Position numbers and translations under genes: made by a program. DNA of 64,000 nucleotides from Rhodobiaceae bacterium (GTDB lineage Bacteria > Pseudomonadota > Alphaproteobacteria > RS24). Below the pieces are notes generated by a model, which worked only from the letters and a program-made list of their open reading frames with translations, did not search any database and was not told the origin of the DNA. Position 1 is the first letter of the stretch; each line of letters opens with the position of its first letter. Where the stretch lies: contig JAHEIG010000003.1 in NCBI GenBank assembly GCA_024639515.1, forward strand, positions 1 through 64,000, read 5' to 3'. Shown here piece after piece: positions 37,551-47,144 of this stretch.

Positions 37551-38330
37551 TCAAACACTAGCGGTATCCGCTTCTAAGCGAACTGGCAAGCCCGCATCTG
37601 CCATGGCTTGCTTGGCTTCAGCGATGGTGTAGGTGCCAAAGTGGAAAATCGACGCCGCCAGAACCGCGCTGGCGCGGCCTTTTTGCACCCCGTCGATTAA
37701 GTGATCCAGCGTGCCGACACCGCCCGAGGCAATCACCGGCACCGACACCGCATCCGACACGCGGCGGGTCAACTCGAGGTCAAAACCAGACTTCGTGCCG
37801 TCTTTATCCATTGAGGTGAGCAAGATTTCACCAGCCCCGCGTGCGGTCATTTCTTGGGCAAAGGCAATGGCATCAATGCCGGTGGCTTCGCGCCCGCCAT
37901 GGGTGAAAATCTCCCAGCGTTCATCGTCGGTTTGTTTGGCGTCAATAGCCACGACAATACACTGCGTGCCAAATTTCGCCGCCGCCGCATCGACCACATC
38001 GGGGGCGCGCACGGCGGCGGTGTTAAACGATACTTTATCGGCGCCGGCCAATAGCAGATTGCGCACATCGGCTTCGGTGCGCACACCGCCACCAACGGTT
38101 AGCGGCATGAAGCAATGCTCGGCCGTTTCGCGCACCACATCAATCAATGTGTCGCGGTTTTCGTGGCTGGCCGAAATATCCAGAAAGCACAATTCATCGG
38201 CACCGGCCGCATCATAAGCACGCGCCGCCGCCACCGGATCACCTGCGTCGATGAGGTCGACAAAATTGACCCCCTTCACAACGCGCCCGTCGTGAACATC
38301 AAGGCAGGGGATGATGCGAATTTTCAACAT
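37551..38330 (-). CDS. hisF: Imidazole glycerol phosphate synthase cyclase subunit HisF
   Basis: A 259-residue TIM barrel that closes the imidazole ring with ammonia from HisH. The catalytic Asp at about 11 is in [28 protein letters not shown] and the second Asp is in VVAIDAKQ. The phosphate-binding loops [14 protein letters not shown] and [14 protein letters not shown] are present. The start shares one base with the hisA stop (TAATG). Confidence 0.98.
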   Translation of the reverse strand: MLKIRIIPCLDVHDGRVVKGVNFVDLIDAGDPVAAARAYDAAGADELCFLDISASHENRDTLIDVVRETAEHCFMPLTVGGGVRTEADVRNLLLAGADKVSFNTAAVRAPDVVDAAAAKFGTQCIVVAIDAKQTDDERWEIFTHGGREATGIDAIAFAQEMTARGAGEILLTSMDKDGTKSGFDLELTRRVSDAVSVPVIASGGVGTLDHLIDGVQKGRASAVLAASIFHFGTYTIAEAKQAMADAGLPVRLEADTASV

Positions 38331-39058
38331 TAGATGACGCCATCCATGGCCAGAGCTTGCGCCGCGTCAAGGCGGCCATCATACAAAGCGCGGCCCGAAA
38401 TCGCACCAATAACGCCGTCGCTTTCAACCGCCGCGAGGCCCACCAAATCGTCAACACCGGCCAGACCGCCCGAGGCAATAATCGGAATAGACGTGGCCCG
38501 CGCCAACTCTGCTGTGGCGTCAATATTCACGCCCTTCAACAAGCCATCGCGGTCAATGTCGGTGTAAATGACGGCGGCAACGCCTGCGTCTTCAAATTTG
38601 CGTGTCAGGTCAACGGCCAGCATTTCGGTAGCCTCAGCCCAGCCCTCGACCGCGACAAAGCCTTTGCGAGCATCGACGCCGACGGCGATTTGGTCAGGGA
38701 AGGCCTTGCACGCCTCATGCACCAAGTCAGGGTTGCGCAGCGCCGCGGTGCCAAGAATAACCCGACCAACACCGGCGTCGAGCCACATCTCAATCGTCGC
38801 CATATCGCGAATACCGCCGCCGAGCTGGGTTTTCAGCGGGCAGCTTTTCAAAATCCCCTCAACCGCCGCACGGTTGACCGGCGCGCCAGCAAACGCCCCG
38901 TCGAGGTCGATAATATGCAAATGCGAAAAGCCCTGTTCGGCAAACGCCGCCGCTTGCGCCGCCGGATCATTATTGAACACTGTGGCGCGTTCCATATCGC
39001 CTTGTTCGAGGCGCACGCATTGGCCGTTTTTCAAATCAATCGCAGGAAATAAAATCAT
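38330..39058 (-). CDS. hisA: ProFAR isomerase HisA
   Basis: A TIM-barrel isomerase of 242 residues. [36 protein letters not shown] gives the first catalytic Asp, [17 protein letters not shown] the second, and [11 protein letters not shown] the phosphate loop. I start at ATG 39058, which overlaps the hisH stop as ATGA; the track start is a GTG three codons earlier. Confidence 0.98.
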   Translation of the reverse strand: MILFPAIDLKNGQCVRLEQGDMERATVFNNDPAAQAAAFAEQGFSHLHIIDLDGAFAGAPVNRAAVEGILKSCPLKTQLGGGIRDMATIEMWLDAGVGRVILGTAALRNPDLVHEACKAFPDQIAVGVDARKGFVAVEGWAEATEMLAVDLTRKFEDAGVAAVIYTDIDRDGLLKGVNIDATAELARATSIPIIASGGLAGVDDLVGLAAVESDGVIGAISGRALYDGRLDAAQALAMDGVI

Positions 39059-39690
39059 GGCTTCCACTTCAAAAAATTGTCGATGAGCTGCAGGCCGGTA
39101 TGTTGGCTTTTTTCCGGATGAAATTGTGTTCCGCAGGCGGTCTCATCGCTAAGCCCAACCACCACTTCGCCACCATATTGGGTGGTCGCCGCAACGCTGG
39201 CCGGATCGGCTGGGCGGGCGGCAAAACCGTGGACGAAATAAGCATGCCGGTCTTGCAGGCCAGCAAACACCGGATGCGCGGTCTCAATGCTTAATTGGTT
39301 CCAGCCCATATGCGGCACTTTTAAATCAGCCGGCACATCAAGCGCTTCAACCGTGCCGCCAATCCAGCCAAAGCCATCATGGGCACCACGCTCAAGGCCG
39401 GTTTCGCACATTAGCTGCATGCCAACGCAAATACCGAGAAACGGCATGGCCTGCTGGCGCACCCGTTCATTCAGGGCGTCTTGCATGCCGTCAATCGCAC
39501 GCACGCCTTGCGCGCAATCGCCAAACGCGCCCACCCCGGGCAGCACAATATGATCGGCTTTTAGAATATCTTCCGGCTGCGCCGTAACACGCACATCGCG
39601 CGGATGATCAAGGGCCGCGCTGACGCGCGCGAAAGCCTTTTCCGCCGACCGCAGATTGCCCGACCCATAATCAATGATTGCAATGCTCAC
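39055..39690 (-). CDS. hisH: Imidazole glycerol phosphate synthase glutaminase subunit HisH
   Basis: A 211-residue class I glutamine amidotransferase feeding ammonia to HisF. The nucleophile elbow is [13 protein letters not shown] (Cys), and the His-x-Glu of the triad is [32 protein letters not shown] is the usual N-terminus. It overlaps hisA by 4 nt and lies 18 nt after hisB. Confidence 0.98.
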   Translation of the reverse strand: MSIAIIDYGSGNLRSAEKAFARVSAALDHPRDVRVTAQPEDILKADHIVLPGVGAFGDCAQGVRAIDGMQDALNERVRQQAMPFLGICVGMQLMCETGLERGAHDGFGWIGGTVEALDVPADLKVPHMGWNQLSIETAHPVFAGLQDRHAYFVHGFAARPADPASVAATTQYGGEVVVGLSDETACGTQFHPEKSQHTGLQLIDNFLKWKP

Positions 39691-39708
39691 GTGAGGATTT
39701 CTCCGAGC

Positions 39709-40308
39709 TTAACTGCCCAAGACGCCTTTGGTTGATGGAATGGCGTCGGCTTTTCGCGGGTCAATCTCAATCGCCTGACGCAACGCCCGCGCCAAAGCCT
39801 TGAAGCAGCTTTCGATAATATGGTGATTATTCTCGCCATAGAGATTTTCCACATGCAGCGTAATGCCCGCACTTTGGGCAAACGCCTGAAACCATTCTTT
39901 GAACAATTCCGTGTCCATGTCGCCGAGCTTGGGCTTGGTGAACTCAACCATCCAGCACAAATAAGGCCGCTGCGACACATCCAGCGACACCCGCGTGCAG
40001 GTTTCATCCATCGGAATAATCGCGCTGCCATAGCGTGTCAGACCCTTAAAGTCGCCCAGGGCTTCGCGCACCGCTTCACCCAGCACAATGCCGGTATCTT
40101 CGGTTGTGTGGTGGAAATCAATGTGCAGGTCGCCCTCTGCTTTCACCTGTAAATCGATGAGAGAGTGACGCGACAATTGCTCAAGCATGTGGTCGAGAAA
40201 CCCAATGCCTGTCGAAACGTCATATTCGCCCGTACCATCCAGATTAACGCTGACCGAAATCTGCGTTTCCTTGGTTTGACGCGCCCGTGATGCAATTCGC
40301 TGGCCCAT
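39709..40308 (-). CDS. hisB: Imidazoleglycerol-phosphate dehydratase
   Basis: A monofunctional dehydratase of 199 residues without the phosphatase domain of enteric HisB. Mn-binding motifs: [32 protein letters not shown] and [21 protein letters not shown] start at ATG 40308 ([15 protein letters not shown]); the track start at 40356 adds 16 residues. First gene of the hisBHAFE-coaA run. Confidence 0.97.
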   Translation of the reverse strand: MGQRIASRARQTKETQISVSVNLDGTGEYDVSTGIGFLDHMLEQLSRHSLIDLQVKAEGDLHIDFHHTTEDTGIVLGEAVREALGDFKGLTRYGSAIIPMDETCTRVSLDVSQRPYLCWMVEFTKPKLGDMDTELFKEWFQAFAQSAGITLHVENLYGENNHHIIESCFKALARALRQAIEIDPRKADAIPSTKGVLGS

Positions 40309-40379
40309 AATACTCGGTTTCCTTCCTCTAGGGTTTATAGCGTCATCTTCTACCAAAGTTCACGGAATAGTTCAAAGCC

Positions 40380-40943
40380 TTAGCCACGGATTTTCCGCAA
40401 CCGCATATAGGTCGCCCCGCCGCCGCCATGGGCCGGTCCGGCTGGGCCAAATTCGACAATTTGTTGGGCCAATGGCGGCTGGGCGCACCATAGCGGCAAT
40501 TCACGCCGCAACACGCCCTGGCCGGCCACGCCTTTGCCGGTAATCACCAGCACCCATGTCATATTTTGCGCCGCACAATGGGCGATAAAGCCCATGAGGG
40601 CGGCTTTGGCTTGCGCCGCCGTCATGCCGTGTAAGTCAAGCCGTGCCTCGATTTCGAGGCGCCCGCGCCCCAATCGGCGGCGAGCTTTATGGTGAATATC
40701 CACTTGCGGTGACACGGCGTCGGCATTTCCCGCAATCGGGCGTGTCGGCTGGCCGTGAGGTTTTGGTGGCATGGCTTTTTGTGCTGTTTTGGGCGGCGTT
40801 GCCGGTTTGGTCGCCATCGGCATCTTACCGGCCTCTAGAATGCGCTGATGGGCCCGCTGGGCTTTCGGCAGGGGGGCGGTCTGGCGGGTGACCTTCTCCC
40901 ACAGGGCCACGTCGTTTATACCGAGACCATCCGACCGTTTCAT
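40380..40943 (-). CDS. Smr-domain protein
   Basis: A 187-residue protein with an unstructured basic/Pro-rich first half (KPATPPKTAQKAMPPKPHGQPTRP) and a C-terminal Smr domain: ARLDLHGMTAAQAKAALMGFI (LDLHG), VLVITGKG (TGxG) and GGGGATYMRLRK. Stand-alone Smr proteins are candidate RNA/DNA endonucleases; the alphaproteobacterial role is unknown. A gap of about 70 nt separates it from hisB. Confidence 0.88.
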   Translation of the reverse strand: MKRSDGLGINDVALWEKVTRQTAPLPKAQRAHQRILEAGKMPMATKPATPPKTAQKAMPPKPHGQPTRPIAGNADAVSPQVDIHHKARRRLGRGRLEIEARLDLHGMTAAQAKAALMGFIAHCAAQNMTWVLVITGKGVAGQGVLRRELPLWCAQPPLAQQIVEFGPAGPAHGGGGATYMRLRKIRG

Positions 40944-41019
40944 TTCAACGCCTCAACCTTACAGCCACCTCACCCGAGGTGGGACTCATTACACGCCCAT
41001 CTGGGCCAGTTTAACCCTT

Positions 41020-41808
41020 TTAACCCTCGGCCTGTGTCGCCACCAAACGCCAATTCGGGCCTTCTGCCGCCAATGGCCGCTCGAAGGTCCATAAATCGCG
41101 GCTTGGGGCTGGTTCTGCCTCGTCGCTTTCCTCGCCGGTGTGCAGATATGACACCAGCTCGGCGCGATAGCGCACATCCAATTGCACAATACCATTATTA
41201 ATCCGCGCATCTTCCAACACAGGCCGGTCAAGGCGGGTGATTTTTGTCGCCAGCGTCTCGCCAGCCGCTTGCCGCGCCGCAATCGCATCGGCAAAGCCGT
41301 CATGCACATCGTCGCCCAGAAAATCGCGGACATCCGACAAATCACCAGCGGCAAACGCCATCAGGATCATTTCATAGGCCCGCTGAGCACCGTCGACAAA
41401 AGACTCGGCGTCAAATTGCGGGTCAGCCTGACGCAAAAACGCCAATCCACGCCCATCTTTCGGGGCTGGCTCAAACGGCTTGTAATCAGAAAACGGCTCA
41501 TAATTCTCATCAACCATACGCAGTTTCGGCTTTGCCGCCGGCGATGCTTCGTCACCAAACGGCTCACGCTCAGCTTCGCTTGGCGCCTCGGCAGGGTCGC
41601 CCTGTGTCTCGCCGGAGACCTCACGGGGCACCTCTTGCGGCTTTTGTTGGCCATTAAAAGCGTCGCGGTTCAGCCCGTAAGCACCACGGCGCGAGGCTTT
41701 GCCCGCGTCTTCGTCATTGCGCGTGCCAAGCACCGCGCGCAGTCGAAGGCCGACTATGACCGCAACAATCAGCAGAATTAAATTTAACGGATCGATGGCG
41801 CACCTCAC
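41020..41808 (-). CDS. Tim44/TimA-like membrane-anchored protein
   Basis: A 262-residue protein with one N-terminal membrane anchor (DPLNLILLIVAVIVGLRLRAVLG), an acidic/Gln-rich linker and a C-terminal Tim44-like domain (FVDGAQRAYEMILMAFAAGDLSDVRDFLGDDVHDGFADAI...LDVRYRAELVSYL). Related proteins in alphaproteobacteria are the presumed ancestor of mitochondrial Tim44 and lie beside fxsA-secB as here. The start is GTG at 41808. It is divergent from fxsA across a 125-nt gap. Confidence 0.88.
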   Translation of the reverse strand: MRCAIDPLNLILLIVAVIVGLRLRAVLGTRNDEDAGKASRRGAYGLNRDAFNGQQKPQEVPREVSGETQGDPAEAPSEAEREPFGDEASPAAKPKLRMVDENYEPFSDYKPFEPAPKDGRGLAFLRQADPQFDAESFVDGAQRAYEMILMAFAAGDLSDVRDFLGDDVHDGFADAIAARQAAGETLATKITRLDRPVLEDARINNGIVQLDVRYRAELVSYLHTGEESDEAEPAPSRDLWTFERPLAAEGPNWRLVATQAEG

Positions 41809-41933
41809 TTGTCTTTGGCTGTCAATGCGAACATAATAGCCAAACCTAATTCATTCAGTATGGCTATATTTAGGCGAGATTGCAAAGTTTGCGAACCCAA
41901 ACTGCCGATAAAACGTCATAACAAGGAACTTAC

Positions 41934-42416
41934 ATGCGCGCGGCCTTCCTGCTTGTCTTTTTGCTCGTCCCAATCATCGAAATTTTTCTATTTGTCGAGG
42001 TCGGAAGCCGCATTGGTGGCGGCTGGACATTCTTGCTCACCCTTGCCACCGCTTTTATCGGCCTGACAGCCATGCGCCGTCAGGGGCTGGCGACACTGGC
42101 CAGCGCTCAACAGGCGCAAATCGAGGGCCGCCCGCCCGTCACCGAAGTGGCGCACGGTATTCTGATTTTGCTGGCTGGTGCTTTATTGTTCATCCCCGGC
42201 TTCTTGACCGACACCATTGGCGGGTTTTTGTTATGGCCATTTGGCCGCAGCTTTTTGCTCGGCACCACACTGGTGCTGGTGGTGCCAGCGTTATTTGCCG
42301 GTGTCCGCGCCAACCCACAGGCCCCACCTTTTGAGCAAGCCCCACAACAGCCCGCCCGCGCGCCCGAGCACGATGGCAAAACCATTGAAGGCGACTTCAC
42401 CATTAATGATGATTAA
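41934..42416 (+). CDS. fxsA: FxsA-family membrane protein
   Basis: A 160-residue integral membrane protein. The first segment (AAFLLVFLLVPIIEIFLFVEVGSRIGG) followed by WTFLLTLATAFIGLTAMRRQGLATL is the FxsA signature. Two further hydrophobic stretches and a Pro/Gln-rich cytosolic tail follow. E. coli FxsA is linked to phage F exclusion; the cellular role is unknown. The ATG is preceded by AAGGAACTTAC. It is upstream of and co-directional with secB. Confidence 0.92.
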   Translation: MRAAFLLVFLLVPIIEIFLFVEVGSRIGGGWTFLLTLATAFIGLTAMRRQGLATLASAQQAQIEGRPPVTEVAHGILILLAGALLFIPGFLTDTIGGFLLWPFGRSFLLGTTLVLVVPALFAGVRANPQAPPFEQAPQQPARAPEHDGKTIEGDFTINDD

Positions 42417-42487
42417 TTGAAGTTTTACTTTCATCGTGGTAATCGAACTGCACCGTTAAAAATATAAAATTGATCAAGGAAAAAGTC

Positions 42488-43030
42488 ATGACGAAATCAG
42501 ACAAAGCTGCCGACGACAACACCGAGCAAATCGCAGCAGAAGAACAAGGCACTGAAGCCACACCAACCGAGCCAGTGGGCCTTCAAATTCTGGGGCAATA
42601 TGTCCGCGACTTGTCGTTTGAAAATCCCGGTGCGCCGAATTTCGCGCCGAGTGAAAATCAGAACGTCAACATAAACGCCAATGTCGGCGCCCGTAAGTTT
42701 TCTGATACAGATTACGAAGTCAGCTTGAAATTCAAAATCACCGCCACCGCCGATGAAGACAAAACCCAGTTCATTGCCGAGCTGGATTATTGCGGTGTGT
42801 TTCGTCTGATGAATATTCCCGAAAGCGATATCCGCCCTGTATTGCTCATCGAAGCACCGCGCCAGCTATTCCCGTTTGCCCGTCGTATTCTGGCCGACGC
42901 CACGCGCGATGGCGGCTATCCACCGGTGATGCTCGACCCGATTGATTTCTTGCAGCTATATCGTAAAGGCCAAGAAGAAGCCGCCGCCAATGGCGACGCG
43001 GCAGCCGAAGGCGAAAACGCGATTAACTAA
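42488..43030 (+). CDS. secB: Protein-export chaperone SecB
   Basis: The tetrameric holdase that passes preproteins to SecA. LQILGQYVRDLSFENPGAPNFA at the start and FRLMNIPESDIRPVLLIEAPRQLFPFARRILADATRDGGYPPVMLDPIDFLQLYRK are diagnostic. I use ATG 42488 (MTKSDKAADDN) with CAAGGAAAAA upstream, giving 180 residues; the track start is 18 nt earlier. Acidic N- and C-terminal tails flank the core. Confidence 0.96.
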   Translation: MTKSDKAADDNTEQIAAEEQGTEATPTEPVGLQILGQYVRDLSFENPGAPNFAPSENQNVNINANVGARKFSDTDYEVSLKFKITATADEDKTQFIAELDYCGVFRLMNIPESDIRPVLLIEAPRQLFPFARRILADATRDGGYPPVMLDPIDFLQLYRKGQEEAAANGDAAAEGENAIN

Positions 43031-43054
43031 TCAGCGATAATCAGCAGGGTTTGG

Positions 43055-43072
43055 CGAAGCCGTCAGGCTTCG
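43055..43072. terminator. Hairpin between convergent secB and dnaQ, no T tract
   Basis: CGAAGCC, loop GTCA, GGCTTCG: a perfect 7-bp stem with a 4-nt loop. It lies at the 3' ends of both genes and includes the dnaQ stop region. Neither side is followed by a run of T, so it is not a classical intrinsic terminator. It may slow polymerase or protect 3' ends. Confidence 0.3.
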
Positions 43073-43797
43073 TCACCATCCTTCATCCAAATAGCGCTGC
43101 GCGGCAAATCATTGAGAAACGCCGCATGACGGGCCCGTTCATCCTCGGTAATTCGGGGCTGTAACGGTCGCTCGCGGCGGCGTTGGGGCTGGCGCGGCGA
43201 CAGGCCCGCGCTATTGGCGCCGCCATCTTGCGTCGCCTCTTCGGCTTGCGCCTCACCACCATCATCTTGGAAAATCAGCCCCGGCTGGCGCCCACCCGAT
43301 AACTCAAGATAGACCCCCGCCAGCAACTCGCTATCGAGCAAGGCGCCGTGCAATTCGCGGTTCGAGTTATCGACGCCAAACCGCCGACACAAAGCATCCA
43401 GACTAGCTGGCGCGCCGGGGAATTTCTTGCGGGCAATCAGCAATGTATCCACCGCCTGCGTATACGGGATGGCCGGCTTGCCGATTAGCTGCAACTCGGC
43501 ATTGAGAAACTTCATATCAAACGCCGCATTGTGAATGATCAGCGGGTCATCGCCGATAAATGCGAGAAACGCATCAGCGACCTCGGCAAATCGCGGCTTA
43601 TCAGCGAGAAACTTGCTCGACAGGCCGTGCACATTCTCCGCCTCGCGCGGCATATCGCGTTCGGGGTTGATATATTCATGAAAGGTTTTCTCGGTGGCCA
43701 TACGATTGATCAGCTCAATGCAGCCAATCTCAACAATCCGATCACCCGTCGCCGGATCAAGGCCGGTGGTTTCGGTATCCAGAACGATTTCACGCAT
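43063..43797 (-). CDS. dnaQ: DNA polymerase III epsilon subunit (3'-5' proofreading exonuclease)
   Basis: A 244-residue DEDDh exonuclease. ExoI VLDTETTGLDP, ExoII LIIHNAAFDMKFLNAEL and ExoIII LHGALLDSELLAGVYLEL are intact. The C-terminal 60 residues are Arg/Gln-rich and link to the polymerase subunit. coaE lies 13 nt upstream on the same strand. Confidence 0.97.
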   Translation of the reverse strand: MREIVLDTETTGLDPATGDRIVEIGCIELINRMATEKTFHEYINPERDMPREAENVHGLSSKFLADKPRFAEVADAFLAFIGDDPLIIHNAAFDMKFLNAELQLIGKPAIPYTQAVDTLLIARKKFPGAPASLDALCRRFGVDNSNRELHGALLDSELLAGVYLELSGGRQPGLIFQDDGGEAQAEEATQDGGANSAGLSPRQPQRRRERPLQPRITEDERARHAAFLNDLPRSAIWMKDGDEA

Positions 43798-43810
43798 GGT
43801 GTTTCCTCAA

Positions 43811-44452
43811 TTATTTATCGGCATTTTGCATCCGCGCGATGCGCGCCGCCAACGCCTTGGCCTCGCGGCCCTTCAACTGGGTTAGAATATCACGAACCTG
43901 CCGGTGCGCGTCTTCTACAGAAATAGAGGTGTCCACAACAAACTCAGCCCGCGCCCGTTTGTCGGCATCTGGCATTTGTTTGGCGAGAATATCGTCGAGC
44001 CGCTCCGCCGTCATGCCGGGGCGATCGAGCACACGCTGGCGTTGCAGCTCAGCCGGTGCGCTGACCACAACCACCGTGTCGACAAAGCCATCGCCGCCGG
44101 TTTCAAATAATAGCGGGATGTCCAATAAAACCATCTCAGCCTTGGCTTGTTCTTGCTCGGCGAAGAAAGCCATTTGCGATTTCCCGGCTAACGGGTGAAC
44201 GATTTGCTCAAGCTGTTTGAGTTTGTCGGCGTCTTTCAACACGGCTTGGCCGAGTATGCCGCGATCGACCGCGCCATCGACAATCGCCTCGGGCACCAGC
44301 GCGCCAATCGGGGCCACCGCCGCGCCGCCTTTTTCATATAGCGCATGAACCGCCGCATCGGCATCGTAACGCGGCACGCCTTCTGCCTCGAACAAGGCGG
44401 CGGTTTGGGTTTTGCCCATGCCGATTGAGCCGGTTAGTCCGATTAAAAACAT
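43811..44452 (-). CDS. coaE: Dephospho-CoA kinase
   Basis: A 213-residue P-loop kinase for the last step of CoA synthesis. Walker A is [22 protein letters not shown], followed by [14 protein letters not shown] and the lid [14 protein letters not shown]. The start shares one base with the aroE stop (TAATG), so translation is likely coupled. Confidence 0.97.
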   Translation of the reverse strand: MFLIGLTGSIGMGKTQTAALFEAEGVPRYDADAAVHALYEKGGAAVAPIGALVPEAIVDGAVDRGILGQAVLKDADKLKQLEQIVHPLAGKSQMAFFAEQEQAKAEMVLLDIPLLFETGGDGFVDTVVVVSAPAELQRQRVLDRPGMTAERLDDILAKQMPDADKRARAEFVVDTSISVEDAHRQVRDILTQLKGREAKALAARIARMQNADK

Positions 44453-45306
44453 TAATGCTCTCCTAAGTCTGCCACCAAGCGGTCGCGCAGGGCTTGGTCA
44501 ACCGGTGGGCGCACGCCAAACCATGTTTCAAAAGACAGGGCAGCTTGGTTGATCAACATGCCGAGGCCATCGACCGCCACCAGCCCAGCGGCGCGCGCTG
44601 CTTTCAGCAAGTCGGTTTCGAGCGGCGCATACACAATATCATTAACCACCGCGCCATCGGCCAACCCGTCGAGCGACATCTCCAAAGCTGCGCCGCCTTG
44701 CATGCCGAGGCTGGTGGTGTTGACCAACAGGCCGCAGTGCTCGGCCGCGTCTTCGCGCGCCTGCCAATCAATGATGCGACATGTCGCGTCGGAATCAGCA
44801 ATTAAGTCGACCAATGGCTCGGCCCGCGCGCGGGTGCGGTTGCTCAGCCGAATATCTTTCACACCGGCCTCAGCCAGCGCCGCCAGAATGGCGCGGGTGG
44901 CCCCGCCGGCGCCTAAAATCAGCGCTGGTTTATCGCGCCAGTCTTGCGTCGCTTCGTCCAGAGCGGCGACAAAACCTGCGCCATCTGTGTTGCTGCCAAT
45001 AATTTCGCCATCTTGGAAATGCAGCGTGTTGACGGCGCCGAGTTTTTCGGCCGCCGGGTGCAGCCGGTCAGCCGCGCGATAGGCGTTTTCTTTATGCGGA
45101 ATGGTGACATTGGCGCCGACAAATCCAGCCCGCGCCATAACCTCCAACACGCCCCTAAAATCGGCATCGGGCGAAACCGGGCAACTATCGTAATGCGCGT
45201 TCAAGCCAAGCTGGTCGATCCATCCATTATGGATTAGCGGCGAGCGCGAATGGCTGACCGGCCAGCCGATAATACCGGCGCGTTGGCGATCGGGGGTTTC
45301 GCTCAA
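44452..45306 (-). CDS. aroE: Shikimate dehydrogenase
   Basis: A 284-residue NADP-dependent enzyme of aromatic amino acid synthesis. [24 protein letters not shown] and [15 protein letters not shown] (catalytic Lys) form the substrate site; [30 protein letters not shown] is the NADP-binding loop. The start is TTG at 45306, overlapping the maf stop. Confidence 0.97.
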   Translation of the reverse strand: MSETPDRQRAGIIGWPVSHSRSPLIHNGWIDQLGLNAHYDSCPVSPDADFRGVLEVMARAGFVGANVTIPHKENAYRAADRLHPAAEKLGAVNTLHFQDGEIIGSNTDGAGFVAALDEATQDWRDKPALILGAGGATRAILAALAEAGVKDIRLSNRTRARAEPLVDLIADSDATCRIIDWQAREDAAEHCGLLVNTTSLGMQGGAALEMSLDGLADGAVVNDIVYAPLETDLLKAARAAGLVAVDGLGMLINQAALSFETWFGVRPPVDQALRDRLVADLGEH

Positions 45307-45890
45307 CCGACCATCCCCCCATGCACCCGCAAGGCAGCCAGCAAAGGCAGCAGCGGCAGGCCCAGCGTGGCGAAATAATCGCCATCAATAGCGTCAAACA
45401 AATGCGACCCCAGCCCTTCGAGCTGATAGCAGCCAACAGAGGCCAGCACTTTATCGCCAGCCGCCGCCAGATAAGCGTCGAGAAAGTCATCAGAGAAATC
45501 GCGCACGCTCAAGGCCACTTGCTGGTCATGGCGCCAAATGGTTTCGCCGTTTTCAACCAGCACCACGCCGCCAATCAGATAATGTGTCTTGCCACGGAAA
45601 AACTGCAAATTGTGTCGCGCCTCTTGCATGTCGGCTGGTTTATCAAACAACCGCCCATCGCATTGCAACAGTTGGTCGGCGCCAATCACCAAGCCCTCAG
45701 CCGCCACCGCTTTGGCCTTGGCCTCAGCCAGAGCCACCGCCAAGCCGGGCGGGTCGCCGGCATGGGTTTGCTTTAGCGCGTCCTCATCGACACCTGACGG
45801 GGCGATCGAAAAGGTTAGGCCAGCACCCTTGAGCACCTCAGCGCGCACAGCGCTTTTTGAAGCCAGAGTCAGAGGTTTAAAAATTTGCAT
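45303..45890 (-). CDS. maf: Maf-family nucleotide pyrophosphatase
   Basis: A 195-residue Maf protein. TLASKSAVRAEVLKGAGLTF (SxxRxxxL), GVDEDALK, VIGADQLLQCDGRLFDKPADMQEARHNLQFFRGKTHYLI and DAYLAAAGDKVLASVGCYQLEGLG are the family blocks. Maf enzymes hydrolyse non-canonical or m7G-type nucleotides; subfamily substrate not decided. It is part of the ppsR-maf-aroE-coaE-dnaQ run that flanks oriC in Caulobacter. Confidence 0.94.
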   Translation of the reverse strand: MQIFKPLTLASKSAVRAEVLKGAGLTFSIAPSGVDEDALKQTHAGDPPGLAVALAEAKAKAVAAEGLVIGADQLLQCDGRLFDKPADMQEARHNLQFFRGKTHYLIGGVVLVENGETIWRHDQQVALSVRDFSDDFLDAYLAAAGDKVLASVGCYQLEGLGSHLFDAIDGDYFATLGLPLLPLLAALRVHGGMVG

Positions 45891-45904
45891 GGGGCACCCA
45901 ATAT

Positions 45905-46720
45905 TTACGCTTTGTGGTCGTGATAAAGATTCAAGATGGCGCTGGCAACCTCTTCAATAGAGCGCCGCGTCACATCCAGCACCGGCCATTTCTGGCGTGC
46001 GAAAAGCCGCCGCGCCTCCGCCGTTTCGGTTTTAATCAATTCAGGGTCGACATATTCGGTTTCCGAGTCCTCGTTCAGACTCATCAGCCGGTTTTTACGG
46101 ATCTGCACCAAACGCTCTGTGCTGGTGGTCAGGCCAACAATCAGCGGGCGGCGCGCTTCGAGCAATTCCTGTGGCGGGTCAATGCCCGGCACCAGCGGCA
46201 CGTTGGCCGCCTTCATGCCGCGATTGGCGAGATACATACAGGTCGGGGTTTTCGAGGTGCGGCTGACGCCGGTCAGAATAATATCGGCGTCGTTCAAATC
46301 GCCCTGGCTTTGCCCGTCATCGTGCTGGATGGTGTAATTCAGCGCCTCAATGCGGCGGAAATAATCTGTGTCGAGGGCGTGCTGGCGGCCCGGCTTGCCA
46401 GCAACCTCAGCATTGAGATAAGCACCCAAAGCGTTCACGAACGGGTCGAGCACTGACATGCAGGGCAGGTTGAGCTGATCGCATTTCGATTGCAGGGTCT
46501 GGCGCAACTCCTCATCAAGGATGGAGAACATCACCGGCCCGGGGTTTTCCTCAATCGACTCGAGGGCGCGGGCCAAGGCTTTTTTGCCGCGCACCAGACC
46601 ATAGGCGTGTTCAACCGCTTGCCGGTCAATAAATTGCGAGCACACAGCTTTAGCGACGGCATTAATCGTCTCACCAGTGCTGTCTGAGATCATGTGTAGA
46701 TGGAAATAAGTGACGCTCAC
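45905..46720 (-). CDS. ppsR: Pyruvate,phosphate dikinase/PEP synthase regulatory protein (DUF299)
   Basis: A bifunctional kinase/pyrophosphorylase that switches PEP synthase or pyruvate phosphate dikinase on and off. HMISDSTGETINAVAKAV is the N-terminal family motif and ILTGVSRTSKTPTCMYLANRG the P-loop-like motif. I use the GTG at 46720 (VTYFHLHMISDSTGE after Met-Ser), giving 271 residues. The track ATG at 46780 adds MSGTATYPHYSHYSHQLGVF, which is just the translation of three tandem 9-mers in the origin region. This is the gene beside oriC in Caulobacter. Confidence 0.94.
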   Translation of the reverse strand: MSVTYFHLHMISDSTGETINAVAKAVCSQFIDRQAVEHAYGLVRGKKALARALESIEENPGPVMFSILDEELRQTLQSKCDQLNLPCMSVLDPFVNALGAYLNAEVAGKPGRQHALDTDYFRRIEALNYTIQHDDGQSQGDLNDADIILTGVSRTSKTPTCMYLANRGMKAANVPLVPGIDPPQELLEARRPLIVGLTTSTERLVQIRKNRLMSLNEDSETEYVDPELIKTETAEARRLFARQKWPVLDVTRRSIEEVASAILNLYHDHKA

Positions 46721-46736
46721 GAACACCCCAAGCTGA

Positions 46737-46763
46737 TGTGAATAATGTGAATAGTGAGGATAA
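46737..46763 (-). repeat. Tandem triplet of DnaA-box-like 9-mers
   Basis: TGTGAATAA, TGTGAATAG and TGAGGATAA follow each other without spacing. They have one, two and one mismatches to TGTGGATAA. They lie at the ppsR edge of the origin gap, just upstream of my ppsR start. Head-to-tail contiguous boxes are unusual and may be a cooperative DnaA or other regulator array. Confidence 0.6.
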
Positions 46764-47106
46764 GTCGCCGTTCCTGACAATCCAAGACATTTTGTTCACA
46801 TTGCTGTTTTTTCATACCCTGAGTTTCAGGCGATTTATTAAATCACCAGCACCACATCTGAATCATGGGGACAGTTGCGGCTGGGGATAATTTGCTGGCT
46901 TATCCACGTTATTAACATAATCCACAGTCGGCTTTGGCGATAAAACCCGCACCAAAACATCAGCAATATCGGGATTAATCGTGCGACCTATTGGCGAAAT
47001 GTGCATAAAGCTATGTTATCACCGACATTCACAGTCTATGTTGCTGGCGCGCGAGTCTGTGAATTAAGCCCCTTCAACTGGATAATCCACAGAGACAAAG
47101 CGACAC

Positions 47107-47144
47107 TACAACAACTACTATTATTTATATTAATATAGTAAATA
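47107..47144. other. AT-rich tract, candidate DNA unwinding element
   Basis: CTATTATTTATATTAATATA lies inside a stretch of almost pure A/T flanked by G/C-richer DNA. It is 16 nt from the last DnaA box (47083-47091) and 20 nt before the hemE ATG. In a GC-rich genome it is the most easily melted part of the origin gap. It may also hold the hemE -10. Confidence 0.55.

Noticed and set aside
46721-46780. N-terminal extension of ppsR to the ATG at 46780
   Set aside because: The added residues (SGTATYPHYSHYSHQ) come from tandem origin 9-mers and are unlike the family, which starts a few residues before FHLHMISDSTGE.
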